DNA from: Oreohelix idahoensis
Lineage: Eukaryota > Mollusca > Gastropoda > Stylommatophora > Oreohelicidae
DNA: 64,000 bases
Direction of reading: 5' to 3'
NCBI GenBank assembly: GCA_024509875.1
Contig: JAMPIV010016248.1
Location: 75,001-139,000 of the forward strand
Part shown: positions 1 through 9,252 of the stretch, piece by piece
Layout of the letters: each line of letters opens with the position of its first letter
Numbering within the stretch: position 1 is the first letter of the stretch
The notes under the pieces: model-generated
What the model was told of the DNA's origin: nothing
Databases searched by the model: none
The model's input: the letters and a program-made list of their open reading frames with translations, nothing else
Position numbers and translations under genes: made by a program

Positions 1-2046
1 CCGTTCGAATGGTGTTCCCACTATTGGCATTTCACCCACCGAGACTGGGGGTGTCCGTTGCTTGGGTGGCACACGTTGGCACTGGGCACAGGATTTTACA
101 TACCTGATAATATCAGTATTTACTCCTGGCCACCAATAATGAGTGGTTATCCGTTGGTTTGTGGCGTTCTGTCCCATATGTCCGCTGAAGGGAAGAGAGT
201 GCCCCATTTCTAGGATTTGGCTTCTGTACTGTTTCGGTACTAGGAGCTGGTTGTAACCTTGGTCAGGCTTGCCCGTTCTGCGAAAAAGTACGCCATCCTT
301 AGAAAAAATGTCCCCGTGCTGTCTGGGTTCCTTAGCCATGGGCAGTTTCCTAAAGCAGGGTGCCAAAGTAGGGTCCTTTTGTTGCGCCTCTTTAAGTTCC
401 ATAGGTAACAAATTAGGCGCAGGCTCCCGTTCCTTCTTGATTTGCCCTCTTGTAGTTACTGCTGCCACAATCGGCTGTTCCGGTTTCCCAATAAACACGT
501 ATCTACCGCCAAGTATGACTGGGTAGATGGGGTCATCCATAACAGCCGCTTTCATCACACCTCTGACAAAGTCAGAGTGTATCTCCACCAATGCGATGGG
601 AAGCGCTGTAGGTGCATCACTCTTAGAGACTCCACAAAGTTCGACGGTCTCTCCTGTCTCTTGACCGGGTTTAACCAGGTTTCTGGCAACAATGCAATCA
701 TAAGAAAGCCCCGTGTCAAATAAACACAAAGTTTGAGAACCGTTCAATGTAACAGTACCTCGCGTTGAGGGTGTATCCCCAACAGGTTGGGAATCACTGT
801 CAATAATTCCGCCTTGCGAGACTGTTAGTAAGCATCCGATGCGTTTAGGCTCGGTGTGCTCGGTCTGATCATATGTCCCGTGCTCACGGGTTCTCCCTTT
901 CCCACCTTGTCCTTTCTGGCTGCGCTGCCATGAAGGGCGGTCGGGTTGATCAGACTGTTTACTGTGGTTGGGGTACTTGTTTTTGTAGAACTTGGATTTT
1001 TCAGGAGGGGAGTTTTGAGGTCCAGTTTCTCTGTGGTTATTCTGATTTGAAGAATGAGAAGCATGAGAAGATTGGTCTAGATTATTTTTCCGAAAATGCT
1101 CTTCTGTCGGTTTACGTTTTGTGGCCGGTAGTTCAGCCAGCGCATTGTGATATCGCTCAGATTTTTCCAGAATGTCTTCAAGCTTTTCTGCACCTTGCTC
1201 AGCCAAAAATCTCCGGGTATCAGCAGACAAAGTGTTCTTTATTTGTTCTGTTAAAACAAATTCCTCCAGACCTTCATAGGTAGAGGGGAGCTGTGAAAGC
1301 TCAAGGCACTTTGTCAAGTATCCCTTCAAACGAGACGAGAACTGCTGAAAAGTTTCAGAGCTCTCCTTCCTGCTGTTGCGAAACAGTTGCAAAAATTTTC
1401 GAGCATTCATTTCAAAGCGCTCCAGTAACGCTTTCTTCAACATGTCGTAATTGTCTTGTTGGCTGCTCTCCAGTTTGGCGTAAACATCATACGCACTGCT
1501 TTTCAGCGCATGAGAAAGCTTCATATTCCAACGCGACCTCTCTAAACCGTACAAAGTTGCAATTTTCTCAAATTTTTCTAGATACGAGTCAATCTTCTCA
1601 TTTGGACAAGGGAAAGATTCTAGAGTGAAAGACATAGCGTTGAGTTGAAGAGATTGAGTGTTAGAAGGATCAGTTAAGGAAGAATGAGAAGACTCTCCAT
1701 TGCTGGAGATAGAGGCAGCACCACGACTTTGGAATTCTAGAGTTTTAAGAGCTAACTCATGCTGTCTCTCTTCTCTCTCCTTCTCATGCTGTCTCTCCTT
1801 CTCTCTTTCCTCATGATGTCTCTCCTTCTCTCTTTCCTCATGCTGTCTCTCCTTCTCTCTTTCGTTCGCCCTGCGGATTTCCGTTTTTTCATCCATCTTC
1901 TTCTGCTCTTTAGCTTCAGCTGCTTTCCTCTCCGCATCATATCTCTCAAGTTCGTCTCTGACAAACGCTTTCGCTTCCTATCCTTCCAGTCCCTCCTCTC
2001 CCGCTTCGTCTCTGAGGAGTTATCTAAGCTTTGCCCTTTCTGCCAT
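1..2046 (-). pseudogene. Element E: gag-protease-integrase (Gmr1-type gypsy), degraded start, cut by window edge
   Basis: Polyprotein of an LTR retrotransposon, read on the minus strand. A candidate ATG at 2046 is followed in the same frame by TAA (2020-2022) and TAG (1978-1980). From 1977 the frame stays open to base 1. In order it shows a highly charged Glu/Arg/His coiled coil (about 1975-1745), a capsid-like domain (about 1640-1110) whose C-terminal half looks SCAN-like, a basic Asn/Ser-rich linker, a retropepsin with FDTG (709-720), and an integrase HHCC zinc finger (about 80-205, ending CAQC). The integrase finger follows the protease by only about 150 codons, with no RT between them. 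This fits the Gmr1 order gag-PR-INT-RT; RT would lie outside the window. The two early stops suggest an inactive copy. Confidence 0.85.
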
Positions 2047-2616
2047 AATAAGTCACTGGCTGAGACTTAGTCCAGAAAGAAATAGGGAAAAGAATGCACT
2101 GGTTCCTACCACTTGCGAGAAAATACCAAAACAAAAGATATACTTTAACCTGGGATACCTCCTCCAAAATATAATATCTCACTATCGCTGCTATTAATCG
2201 GCAATAAAGCACCTAATGTAGACGACTACGCCAAATAAATGGTAGTAAGATTACTCACTAAAAAAAAATAGTTGCTACAGTGGAAACAAATATAATTATT
2301 GCAAAAAATTTAAGGAGAAAAAAAAAATTCCCCAACATTTTTTAATCCACTATCAAGTTCACCCCTGAAGACAGTTAGGGTAAGGGAGGCAATTTACAGG
2401 ACGTAATTATCTGAACGCACTCCTTAGCTTAGCTCAAACACCTACTTCTTCAAAACCCTGTGAATGTTATACACTCACAAACTTTACCAGCGTTTAGTAT
2501 TACAAAATCGTCGGTTAACATATATTCCGACAAAATCAACCTGTAACTCAAATGTATATTATTCAAAAATGCTGTGGAAAAACAATTATTAGTTGTGTGG
2601 TCAGCACGCCCATAAA
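2047..2616 (-). other. Leader of element E, proximal part
   Basis: AT-rich non-coding DNA between the gag start and the inserted LINE; no supported ORF. Together with 3891-4084 it forms the untranslated leader of element E. Bases 2599-2616 are one copy of the 18-bp duplication made by the LINE insertion. Confidence 0.55.
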
Positions 2617-3829
2617 GGCAGTAGACCACAAACTGAGGAAAGAACAAGCAGGATTTAGAAAGAACCGGAGATGTGTAGATCATATATTCACTCTCAGGAA
2701 CATTATAGAGCAGTGCTCAGAATGGCAAAGACAGCTTTACATTAATTTTGTTGATTTTGAAAAGGCTTTCGACAGCATACATAGGGACAGTTTATGGAAA
2801 ATACTGAGGGCTTATGGAATTCCAAGCTGCGTAGTGTCAATCATAAAAAGCCTCTATGCCAACTTTACGTGTAGAGTTGGGCAGAGCAACCTAGCCTTTG
2901 AGGTGAAGACAGGAGTACGACAGGGATGCCCCTTATCAACCACTCTATTTTTAACAGTCATAGCCTGGGTGATGCGCCAGACAACAGAAAGCAGTCCAAG
3001 AGGATTAAGATGGACAACATTTTCTACATTGGAAGATCTGGAATATGCAGATGACATTGCACTACTAGCACATTCACATCAACACATCCAGGAAAAAACG
3101 GATAGACTTAATAAGTTTAACCAGCAGGTGGGCTTGAATATGAATTTAAAGAAATCTGAGGTCATGACGCTCAATGTGAGCAACCCTGAGCCCATATCAG
3201 TAAGGAATCAGCAATGTGTACAGACAGATACCTTCACATACCTAGGAAGCATAGTAACACCAGACGGCGGGGCAGGCAAAGACATCAACATCAGAATGAA
3301 TAACGCAAGAACAGCTTTCTTTAGCCTAAACAACATCTGGAAGTCCTCCCAATACAGCACAAGCACAAAATTAAGATTATATCAGAGCTGTGTGCTTTCT
3401 GTGCTTCTCTATGGTGCGGAATGCTGGAGAGTTACAGAGAAGGAAATGTCGAAATTGTCCTCTTTTCACACAACATGCCTAAGAAAAATTCACCAAATCT
3501 TTTGGCCAAATACCATCACTAACCAAAATCTGCTTACTCGTAGCAAGCAAGAGGACATGCACACCATCATAGCTGGCAGACGCTGGAGCTGGGTTGGTCA
3601 TGTCCTCAGAAGAGACCCCGATGCCATCACAAGAACAGCTATGCTTTGGACCCCTGAAGGAAAACGAAAGAGAGGCCGACCAAAAACAACCTGGCGGAGG
3701 ACTGTGGAGGCTGAGATGCAAAGAATGAACCAGAGTTGGGGCACTGTACGAAGGATGGCCACCGACCGAGCAAAGTGGAATCAATTTGTTGTTGCCCTAC
3801 AAGACGCCACTAGGCGTGATGGCCACTGA
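2617..3829 (+). CDS. Reverse transcriptase (C-terminal part) of RTE-like LINE
   Basis: The frame is open from 2552, but its first 22 codons are flanking DNA; LINE sequence starts at 2617. It contains the RT palm: a D-FEKAFDS block, GVRQGCPLS, and the catalytic EYADDIALLA (YADD at 3043-3054). A thumb region follows, then a C-terminal segment with the basic motif RGRPKTTW that is common in RTE-like proteins. No stop or frameshift interrupts the roughly 400 remaining codons, so the copy is fairly young. Without endonuclease and start it cannot be autonomous. Clade assignment (RTE or a close relative) rests on motif style and tail only. Confidence 0.85.
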
Positions 3830-3872
3830 CTGCTTTGACGGTCGGCGGCTAAGGATAAGAGAAGAAGAAGAA
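2617..3872 (+). mobile_element. RTE-like LINE, 5'-truncated, with 18-bp target duplication
   Basis: A non-LTR retrotransposon fragment inserted into the leader of element E. The 18-mer ggtcagcacgcccataaa occurs at 2599-2616 and again at 3873-3890, exactly flanking the insert. The 3' end is a short GAA-type microsatellite tail, as in RTE-like LINEs. The endonuclease and N-terminal RT region are missing, the usual result of incomplete reverse transcription. Confidence 0.9.
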
Positions 3873-3890
3873 GGTCAGCACGCCCATAAA

Positions 3891-4120
3891 CAGATCGTTA
3901 TTTCTAGGGGATAAATTATTTTTAAAGATATAACAACTCACAAGACATCACATTCTTACTGTATATCAGAATAAAGAATCTTAAAGACGAGCTGATATTT
4001 GTCGTCTCGTCTTCCTATTCAAAGTTCAAAATCCCGATAGACGAATCCACATTTGTCGTCCTTGCTCAGGATTTTCAGTTCAATTCCCGGAAACGAGCGA
4101 CCATTTGTCGTAGATTTTTA
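3891..4120 (-). repeat. Element E leader: three degenerate ~50-bp units overlapping the PBS
   Basis: On the minus strand three units of about 45-55 bp each start with ACGACAAAT and contain a CGTC/CTCG box plus a TTGAAC- or TTAAG-like box. The outermost unit coincides with the LTR end and primer-binding site. The units are diverged (roughly 60-70% by eye). Confidence 0.5.
4085..4103 (-). promoter_or_regulatory. Primer-binding site of element E
   Basis: On the minus strand the LTR ends in TACGACA, then AA, then TGGTCGCTCGTTTCCGGGA. The same type of sequence (TGGGACGCTCGTGTCCGGGA) follows the LTR of element C at 20866, so the two probably use the same tRNA primer. The tRNA is not identified. 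Confidence 0.6.
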
Positions 4121-4430
4121 ATAGGAAAATTAAGACTAGGGTTGGTCCCTTCTGAATAGATTAGAATGAGTGATAGCCACAGTGAGATGTGAAAAATAGA
4201 AATAGATTTCCACGAGTGAGATCGTAGAAATTTATAGAGGCTGTCCCGGAAATCGAGAATCTCTCTCTATTTCCGCCTATCTTTTACAACAGATCCAGAG
4301 GAGTCAGACAGTCTATAAAAAAACACATATATATTAATATATAGATATATTTCTATCCACTCACGTGCCCGCACATACAAATGACGACAGTTAGACACAC
4401 AAACGTGGGAAAACTATAACAATGATTATA
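4106..4430 (-). mobile_element. 5' LTR of element E, 3' portion (split by LINE insertion)
   Basis: The segment ends (minus strand) in TACGACA immediately before the PBS. Its missing 5' end is proposed at 9225-9252, beyond the inserted HERO-like LINEs, where the minus strand reads TGTGGTGG. This gives an LTR of about 350 bp with TG...CA ends. The matching 3' LTR lies outside the window, so the boundary is inferred from PBS position and terminal dinucleotides. Confidence 0.5.
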
Positions 4431-7400
4431 TATGATAGGAAACTCTTTACAGAGCGATACAACAGGAGGCAATCTGATCATCAGAAGAAGTCCCCCCATC
4501 GGACAAGTGTTTCGGCCCAGTATACTCCTTTACACTCTAAGGGGGGCGGGCCCACTTGGGTCATGACTCCCAAGCGTCTCAGCCTCCTGTTGTCTTGTAT
4601 CGAAAATGAACCCATTTCACTTATGGTAGCAACTTTAATCCACAACTCCGCCAGCCGTGGAGGCAATTGTGAAAGTAACAAAGAGAAGACAAATTATTCC
4701 GTTCGTTCCGTCGCACACACTGAGACACCATCGCGAAGCCGCCGAGCCTAGCCACTGAAATTCTGACTCTGACACCTCCTATAATATACATCGCCTGTTG
4801 CCCCTCAGTCACAGCCCGCTCACTAGTACACCACAAAACTCAGCGTTTTGTGGACTTAGAAAAATTCCTGGTGTTTTCTGTACCGCAGCGTTTATTGTCA
4901 CGATTTCCATTGCCCATTGCGGTTGTTCCACAGCCAGCCTGATGCCTTTTCGGCAGTTTCACTAAGCCTCTTCAGTGCCCTTGTTCTCGCCTGTCCCTTC
5001 AGCCCCAACAGTTTCAATAGATCATACATTGATGCAGCCACAAGCCCTCTTGCGCCCACTTCAACAGCCATGACCCTTGTAGTGAACCCCTCGTGTCTCA
5101 GATCCGCGGCCAGATCACTATATTTGGCCGCTTTGAACGAATGTTGCTCGTCTAATCTGGATTCAAATGGCACGGTCAGTTCAATCAGTATGACCTGAAG
5201 CGTTGAAGAAGAATGAAGCACTATATCCGGCCGTCTCCGCGATTTTCTGATACTCTCTGGATATGCCCCTCGTCCAGGTAGGTCTACCGCCATCTCCCAG
5301 TCATTTGCACAATCAAGAAGAGATGGTAAACTGCTACCTGGTTTACTCGGTTTGGGGTGTGCTGACTTTCCTGCCCTCAGAAAGTATGTATTTGCGGTGT
5401 TCGGCCTGGGTTTGCTGTTCGCCTTCATCCTTGCTAGATCTATTGTCGCAGCAAGCTCATTTAGCACTTTGTTATGGCGCCAGGTGTATCGCCCTTGCCC
5501 TAATGACACCTTACACGCTGAGAGCACGTGTTCGAGTGTCTGCCTCCCCTGGCACAGGGGGCACTGCTCATCATCCGACTTTCCCCATTTCACAAGGTTG
5601 GTGGCCGACGGCAGCAGGTCATACATTGATCTAACAACGAAGCTGAGCCTAAGAGGTGCCATATGCCATATATCATTCCATGTCAAGGACCTCTGCAGGG
5701 CTCCTTCCCATGTAGTCCATTGGCCTTGTTGGACCTGCTGCACTGCTTTTTGCAACCTCTTATCATTCTCAGCCTCTCGTATCTCATGAACAACCATGTC
5801 TCTGCGCTCCCTGCTTGATGCCTTGGACCACCAGCGGATGTCTCCATGACCAAATCCCCGTCTATTCGTCTGTGTGTATCCGATTACCTCCCTCAGTTTG
5901 AGTGACTCTTGGGCAGCATCAACAGCTTCTTCCACTCTCCACTTCCTTCCTGTTTTCAGTGTGGGCTGAATGGACTTAACCACGTCATCAGCTGACTCGC
6001 GTAGCATCATTGCAAGCCTTGCCTTTCCAACTTTGTACTCTTCAACAACTGACTTGAAAGGAAGCAGAAGTTTTGACTTTTTGCAGTACAGTGCTACATC
6101 TGACAGACCTGGTGGTACCCCTAGCCACTTTCTCATGAACTTGTTGACCTTCTGCTCTATAGCTTCGACTGTACTTGTGCTTATTTCATATATAAGCAGT
6201 GGCCACAGCAACTTCGGTATCAACATGAACTGGAGGCACCACAGTTTGAACTTTCCCAAGAGTCTGCTTTGGTCTATGATCTGTAGCCCTCTGTCTGCCA
6301 TTTCTATTGTCTGTTGCACTGCCTTCGAGTCTTTTAATGAGGCATCGTACACCCTGCCAAGACTTTTAACAGGTTCCTCAATGACAGTAGGGATTCTTTG
6401 GTTGGAAACCACGAATATGTCTTCTGCTATCTTCCCTTTCCTGACTGATAGGCTTCTCGACTTCTTGGGTTTGAAGCTCATTCTGCACCAGCTGACTAGT
6501 TCATCCAGGCGTTTTAACATCCTCCGGGCCTGATGTTCATCTGATGTCAGAATTGTTGTGTCATCCATGAATGCTTTGAGCGGTGGCATGTGACACATTC
6601 CCCCGAGCTTTGGACCTATAGCCATTCCTTCAGCCGCATTGAGGATTACCTGCATAGCCATCACGAATAGTATCGGAGAGATGGTACACCCCATTGCAAT
6701 TCCAACTTCAAGGCCAATCCACTTCGTTGTGTACTCTCTGGTTGAAAATCTGACAGCAAACCCTGCGAAATACAGCTTCAGCATTGCTGCAATCTCTTGT
6801 GGAACATGATACATTTCTAGGGCCTGCCACAACATCTGGTGTGGAACGGATCCATAAGCATTCGCTAGATCCAACCAGATTACATGGAGGTTTGTTCTGT
6901 CAGACTTTGCCTTTTGGATTGCTTCCCAGATCATTGTGGCATGCTCTAGACATCCTGGTGTACCTGGGATACCTCCTTTCTGAATGGTAGTGTCAATGTA
7001 CCCATTTGCCAGGAGGTATGTAGTGAGTCTTTTCGCCATCACTGAGAAGAATATCTTCCCTTCCACATTGAGTAGTGAGATTGGCCTGAACTGACTGATG
7101 TCTGTGGAATTTTGCTCCTTCGGGATGTAGACTCCGTTCGCCTTTCTCCATTCCTTGCTTACAAGCTGGGCTTTCCACGCATTCTTTAGTAAACGGAGCA
7201 GTCGTTTGAGCACTTCAGGGCATCTCTTATACACCACATATGGAACACCATTAGGACCTGGAGCTGACTTGCACCGAGCTTTCTGGACAATGCTTTCTAC
7301 CTCTTGCACCGTTGGGGGCTTGGTGTTAAATTCAGCTCCTGGCTTACTCGGCCATTTAAGGCCTGCCATGCTGCTGAGCGGCTCATCTCTGCGACCATCT

Positions 7401-8374
7401 GAATATGTCATTCTAAGGTGTTCTTCCAGGTCTTCTTTCTTGATGTTTAGCGTACCCGACCGTGGCTGCTCAAACAGTTCTTTGGCAAACTTGAAGGGCT
7501 CCCTGAAGAATCTTTCCCTATCCCTTCGAGTCTTCCTTCTCTTCCTGCACAACCTTTCTGCTCTACAAAGGGCATTATGTTGGCCTTTCAGGTGCTCCCA
7601 AACCTGTCGTAACCCTTCCTTCTCTGTGGCAACTGCGTTCTTGAAAAGTTTTCGGGCATGCTTCTTCTGTTTCCTGATTTCTTCTATTTTAATTTGTCTT
7701 CTACTTTTTCGTGGTGGGTTACTTTCCCTTGCCTCCCTCACTCCGAACACTTTGCGACAGTGCAGATATATTATGTCGCCGAAGATTTCCAGCTTCTTCT
7801 CCAAACTTATCTGCTTCAGGTTGTTATCCAACTCTTTTGCCAAGGCTTCGTCCAGCTGTTCCCAAAGCCCTTTTGCACTGGCAGGTGGAAACTTGATTGC
7901 ATCTCTCTTCCCGTCCAAGAAGTGTGTGAGATCATCATCAGGCAGATCAACTTGAATGTACTCAGCACTGTGGATTGACTCCTGGCTGCGTTCTTCTAAC
8001 GTCTTATCCGTCGAGACAGAGCGCTGTTGATCTCCCCCAGATGACCTCCCACACCCCTTTTTCGTTCGGTGGATTTTCATTCCTCTCTGAGTAGAGAACT
8101 CCCTACCACAGGCACATGGAAATTCCAGCCGTTGTTCAGAGCTCGAAGTCCGTGTAACGGGTCTGGTCGATTCCAATGAGGCGCCTGTGGATTCATCATT
8201 CTCCCCCCTTTCGGTGAATCCTGGGGGCATCTATCATTTTTGGGTCCTGTAGCAATTGAATACAGCTTACGGGGTGCTAACCCGGTCAGCCGGTTTCTAG
8301 TCTTTCCCAGTGTCATCTGTCTTTCCAGAAGTCAATCGGTCTTTTCCCGATCGTCACTGGTTTGACCATGTAAC
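4431..8374 (-). mobile_element. R2/HERO-like LINE, apparently full length
   Basis: Non-LTR retrotransposon of the restriction-like-endonuclease group, minus strand: about 144 bp of 5' UTR, one long ORF (8230-4898), then about 467 bp of 3' UTR. The 3' boundary is set by a second copy whose identical sequence begins at the same place (4431 and 8375). The 5' boundary abuts that second copy. No poly(A) tail is seen; AT-rich DNA follows the 3' end. Confidence 0.85.
4898..8230 (-). CDS. Intact LINE polyprotein: zinc finger, reverse transcriptase, restriction-like endonuclease
   Basis: 1110 codons without a break, starting at ATG 8230. An N-terminal CCHC finger (C39, C41, H54, C60) resembles the DNA-binding finger of R2-group elements. 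A central RT carries FRPISLLN, a WLDLANAYGSVPH block and the palm motif FMDD (residues 554-557) in place of the usual F/YADD. Near the C-terminus comes a CCHC knuckle (CPLC..H..C, about 887-903), then an RLE nuclease: RRPDIVL (about 1000), ELTVPFESR and a downstream FKAAKY. Single-ORF organisation and these domains fit HERO or a related R2-superfamily clade. Target-primed reverse transcription would be carried out by this one protein. An intact frame suggests recent activity; clade naming is less certain than the domain calls. Confidence 0.88.
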   Translation of the reverse strand: MPPGFTERGENDESTGASLESTRPVTRTSSSEQRLEFPCACGREFSTQRGMKIHRTKKGCGRSSGGDQQRSVSTDKTLEERSQESIHSAEYIQVDLPDDDLTHFLDGKRDAIKFPPASAKGLWEQLDEALAKELDNNLKQISLEKKLEIFGDIIYLHCRKVFGVREARESNPPRKSRRQIKIEEIRKQKKHARKLFKNAVATEKEGLRQVWEHLKGQHNALCRAERLCRKRRKTRRDRERFFREPFKFAKELFEQPRSGTLNIKKEDLEEHLRMTYSDGRRDEPLSSMAGLKWPSKPGAEFNTKPPTVQEVESIVQKARCKSAPGPNGVPYVVYKRCPEVLKRLLRLLKNAWKAQLVSKEWRKANGVYIPKEQNSTDISQFRPISLLNVEGKIFFSVMAKRLTTYLLANGYIDTTIQKGGIPGTPGCLEHATMIWEAIQKAKSDRTNLHVIWLDLANAYGSVPHQMLWQALEMYHVPQEIAAMLKLYFAGFAVRFSTREYTTKWIGLEVGIAMGCTISPILFVMAMQVILNAAEGMAIGPKLGGMCHMPPLKAFMDDTTILTSDEHQARRMLKRLDELVSWCRMSFKPKKSRSLSVRKGKIAEDIFVVSNQRIPTVIEEPVKSLGRVYDASLKDSKAVQQTIEMADRGLQIIDQSRLLGKFKLWCLQFMLIPKLLWPLLIYEISTSTVEAIEQKVNKFMRKWLGVPPGLSDVALYCKKSKLLLPFKSVVEEYKVGKARLAMMLRESADDVVKSIQPTLKTGRKWRVEEAVDAAQESLKLREVIGYTQTNRRGFGHGDIRWWSKASSRERRDMVVHEIREAENDKRLQKAVQQVQQGQWTTWEGALQRSLTWNDIWHMAPLRLSFVVRSMYDLLPSATNLVKWGKSDDEQCPLCQGRQTLEHVLSACKVSLGQGRYTWRHNKVLNELAATIDLARMKANSKPRPNTANTYFLRAGKSAHPKPSKPGSSLPSLLDCANDWEMAVDLPGRGAYPESIRKSRRRPDIVLHSSSTLQVILIELTVPFESRLDEQHSFKAAKYSDLAADLRHEGFTTRVMAVEVGARGLVAASMYDLLKLLGLKGQARTRALKRLSETAEKASGWLWNNRNGQWKS

Positions 8375-9224
8375 TATGATAGGAAACTCTTTACAGAGCG
8401 ATACAACAGGAGGCAATCTGATCATCAGAAGAAGTCCCCCCATCGGACAAGTGTTTCGGCCCAGTATACTCCTTTACACTCTAAGGGGGCGGGCCCACTT
8501 GGGTCATGACTCCCAAGCGTCTCAGCCTCCTGTTGTCTTGTATCGAAAATGAACCCATTTCACTTATGGTAGCAACTTTAATCCACAACTCCGCCAGCCG
8601 TGGAGGCAATTGTGAAAGTAACAAAGAGAAGACAAATTATTCCGTTCGTTCCGTCGCACACACTGAGACACCATCGCGAAGCCGCCGAGCCTAGCCACTG
8701 AAATTCTGACTCTGACACCTCCTATAATATACATCGCCTGTTGCCCCTCAGTCACAGCCCGCTCACTAGTACACCACAAAACTCAGCGTTTTGTGGACTT
8801 AGAAAAATTCCTGGTGTTTTCTGTACCGCAGCGTTTATTGTCACGATTTCCATTGCCCATTGCGGTTGTTCCACAGCCAGCCTGATGCCTTTTCGGCAGT
8901 TTCACTAAGCCTCTTCAGTGCCCTTGTTCTCGCCTGTCCCTTCAGCCCCAACAGTTTCAATAGATCATACATTGATGCAGCCACAAGCCCTCTTGCGCCC
9001 ACTTCAACAGCCATGACCCTTGTAGTGAACCCCTCGTGTCTCAGATCCGCGGCCAGATCACTATATTTGGCCGCTTTGAACGAATGTTGCTCGTCTAATC
9101 TGGATTCAAATGGCACGGTCAGTTCAATCAGTATGACCTGAAGCGTTGAAGAAGAATGAAGCACTATATCCGGCCGTCTCCGCGATTTTCTGATATTCTC
9201 TGGATATGCCCCTCGTCCAGGTAG
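8375..9224 (-). mobile_element. Truncated second copy of the HERO-like LINE, joined head-to-tail
   Basis: These 850 bases match 4431-5281 with only a handful of differences (for example one fewer G in a G-run near 8490 and a T for C near 9196). They hold the 3' UTR and the last ~125 codons, including the RLE core. On the minus strand the copy's 3' end runs directly into the 5' end of the full-length element with no spacer. Its 5' truncation point at 9224 joins the proposed remainder of the E LTR. Confidence 0.92.
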
Positions 9225-9252
9225 ATATTATGGGAACGAACTGACCACCACA
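9225..9252 (-). mobile_element. Proposed outer end of element E 5' LTR
   Basis: Reading the minus strand from 9252 gives TGTGGTGGTCAGTTCG, a plausible LTR start with TG. It becomes contiguous with 4430 if both LINE copies are removed. Inferred; the partner LTR is not in the window. Confidence 0.4.

Noticed and set aside
5263..7955. Long plus-strand ORFs opposite the LINE polyprotein
   Set aside because: Antisense shadows of the intact minus-strand ORF.
8231..8374. HDV-like ribozyme at the 5' end of the HERO-like LINE
   Set aside because: R2-type elements often carry one, but I could not build a convincing double-pseudoknot by eye. A covariance-model search would be needed.
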